64,000 nt of DNA, from the NCBI RefSeq assembly GCF_000224145.3, contig NC_020168.2, positions 6,092,887 to 6,156,886 on the forward strand, in the 5' to 3' direction. Every line of letters starts with the position of its first letter. Position 1 is the first letter of the stretch. Origin of the DNA: Ciona intestinalis (taxonomy: Eukaryota > Chordata > Ascidiacea > Phlebobranchia > Cionidae). Of the stretch, positions 63,529 through 64,000 are shown one piece after another. Made by a program: the position numbers and the translations under genes. The notes below the pieces were generated by a model that saw only the letters and a list, made by a program, of their open reading frames with translations, was not told the origin of the DNA and ran no database searches.

Positions 63529-63733
63529 TAGTAGAGAGGGGTAAGGTGGGACACGTTATCTTTTCCCTTTCTGGTCATATTTGGTAGTACTGTATAAACA
63601 AAGAATATTAACATAATTATAGAACTTTAACCCAGCTTCTCTATAACAGCGATGTTAATTTTTTAAAACACCTTCGGAAACTATGGAATTCAGGAGCAAA
63701 CTGTATCCCAACTTACCACACAGCATCCTATAT
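63529..63733. mobile_element. MITE copy
   Basis: Left end TAGTAGAGAGGGGTAAGGTG; right end CTGTATCCCAACTTACCACA. Inside holds ATAAACAAAGAATATTAAC and GATGTTAATTTTTTAAAACA. Confidence 0.75.
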
Positions 63734-64000
63734 ACGCAGTAGGTTCGGTCCCCCGTTGTTCTTCGTGTTTAAAATTGCTACTAAAGCTACCATAATCCGC
63801 AGTGTATTCATAGCCGCACTGGCGTTAAGTGAACATGGACAGTTACATTGTGTTATTTATTGAAAACGAAAGTTACAGAAAACGTTAGCTGCTCACGGAT
63901 TCACGGTGATCAATAATATAATACCAACATGCAATCAAAGTATTACGAAAGAGTATTTCACATAACGAGAACAGAAAAATGAGTGAACACTTTACATGAT
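63734..64000. other. Unique sequence to the right edge
   Basis: About 270 bases; I see nothing in it. Confidence 0.5.

Overview
This window looks like nuclear DNA of a tunicate, most likely a Ciona species. The genes are chordate-type and multi-exon, with short AT-rich introns and GT-AG splice sites. The background is AT-rich. Two dispersed short repeat families recur throughout: a MITE-like inverted-repeat element with GGGTGGGG-type ends, and a tRNA-derived SINE. The species is inferred from gene content and repeat style, not from a database match. There are two assembly gaps (8860-9859 and 22121-22557). I saw no bacterial features, no CRISPR array, no rRNA and no stand-alone tRNA gene, and I recognised no retrovirus-like or Polinton-like element. 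Exon borders were read by eye and may be off by a base or two.

Layout. 1-1176 (minus): 5' part of a RING-finger gene with a TPR-like helical region, running off the left edge. 1702-7173 (minus): complete 14-exon CEP95 orthologue. 7490-9859: AT-rich tandem-repeat array running into the first gap. 10171-14144 (minus): an unusual highly charged, Cys-spaced repeat protein with a C-terminal membrane anchor, carrying several reading-frame changes. 15814-34265 (minus): a large gene of about 40 exons encoding a multi-C2H2 zinc-finger protein matching ZNF236, interrupted by the second gap. 35786-36345 and 37889-38630 (plus): two tandem CYSTM1-like small tail-anchored proteins. 39445-42988 (minus): AIP (FKBP-like domain plus TPRs). 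43931-44578 (plus): single-exon OSTF1 (SH3 plus ankyrin). 46169-51113 (minus): MOXD1-like copper monooxygenase. 53358-53977 (minus): SERP1/RAMP4. 54460-56715 (minus): orphan class A GPCR. 57520-61589 (minus): SLC49A3/MFSD7-like transporter. The last 2.4 kb holds repeats and no gene I can support.

The genes do not form one pathway. Two act at or in the ER (SERP1 and probably the MOXD1-like enzyme), one at the centrosome (CEP95), one in transcription (ZNF236), one is a cochaperone (AIP), and two are multi-pass membrane proteins (the GPCR and SLC49A3).

The most unusual items are: the charged repeat protein with its homogenised 66-bp repeats; three separate places in the ZNF236 gene where an exon end plus its 5' splice site has been duplicated into the intron; MITEs that abut a splice donor and form the start of the 3' UTR in SLC49A3; an almost perfect 23-bp hairpin in a MOXD1-like intron; and an intronless OSTF1.
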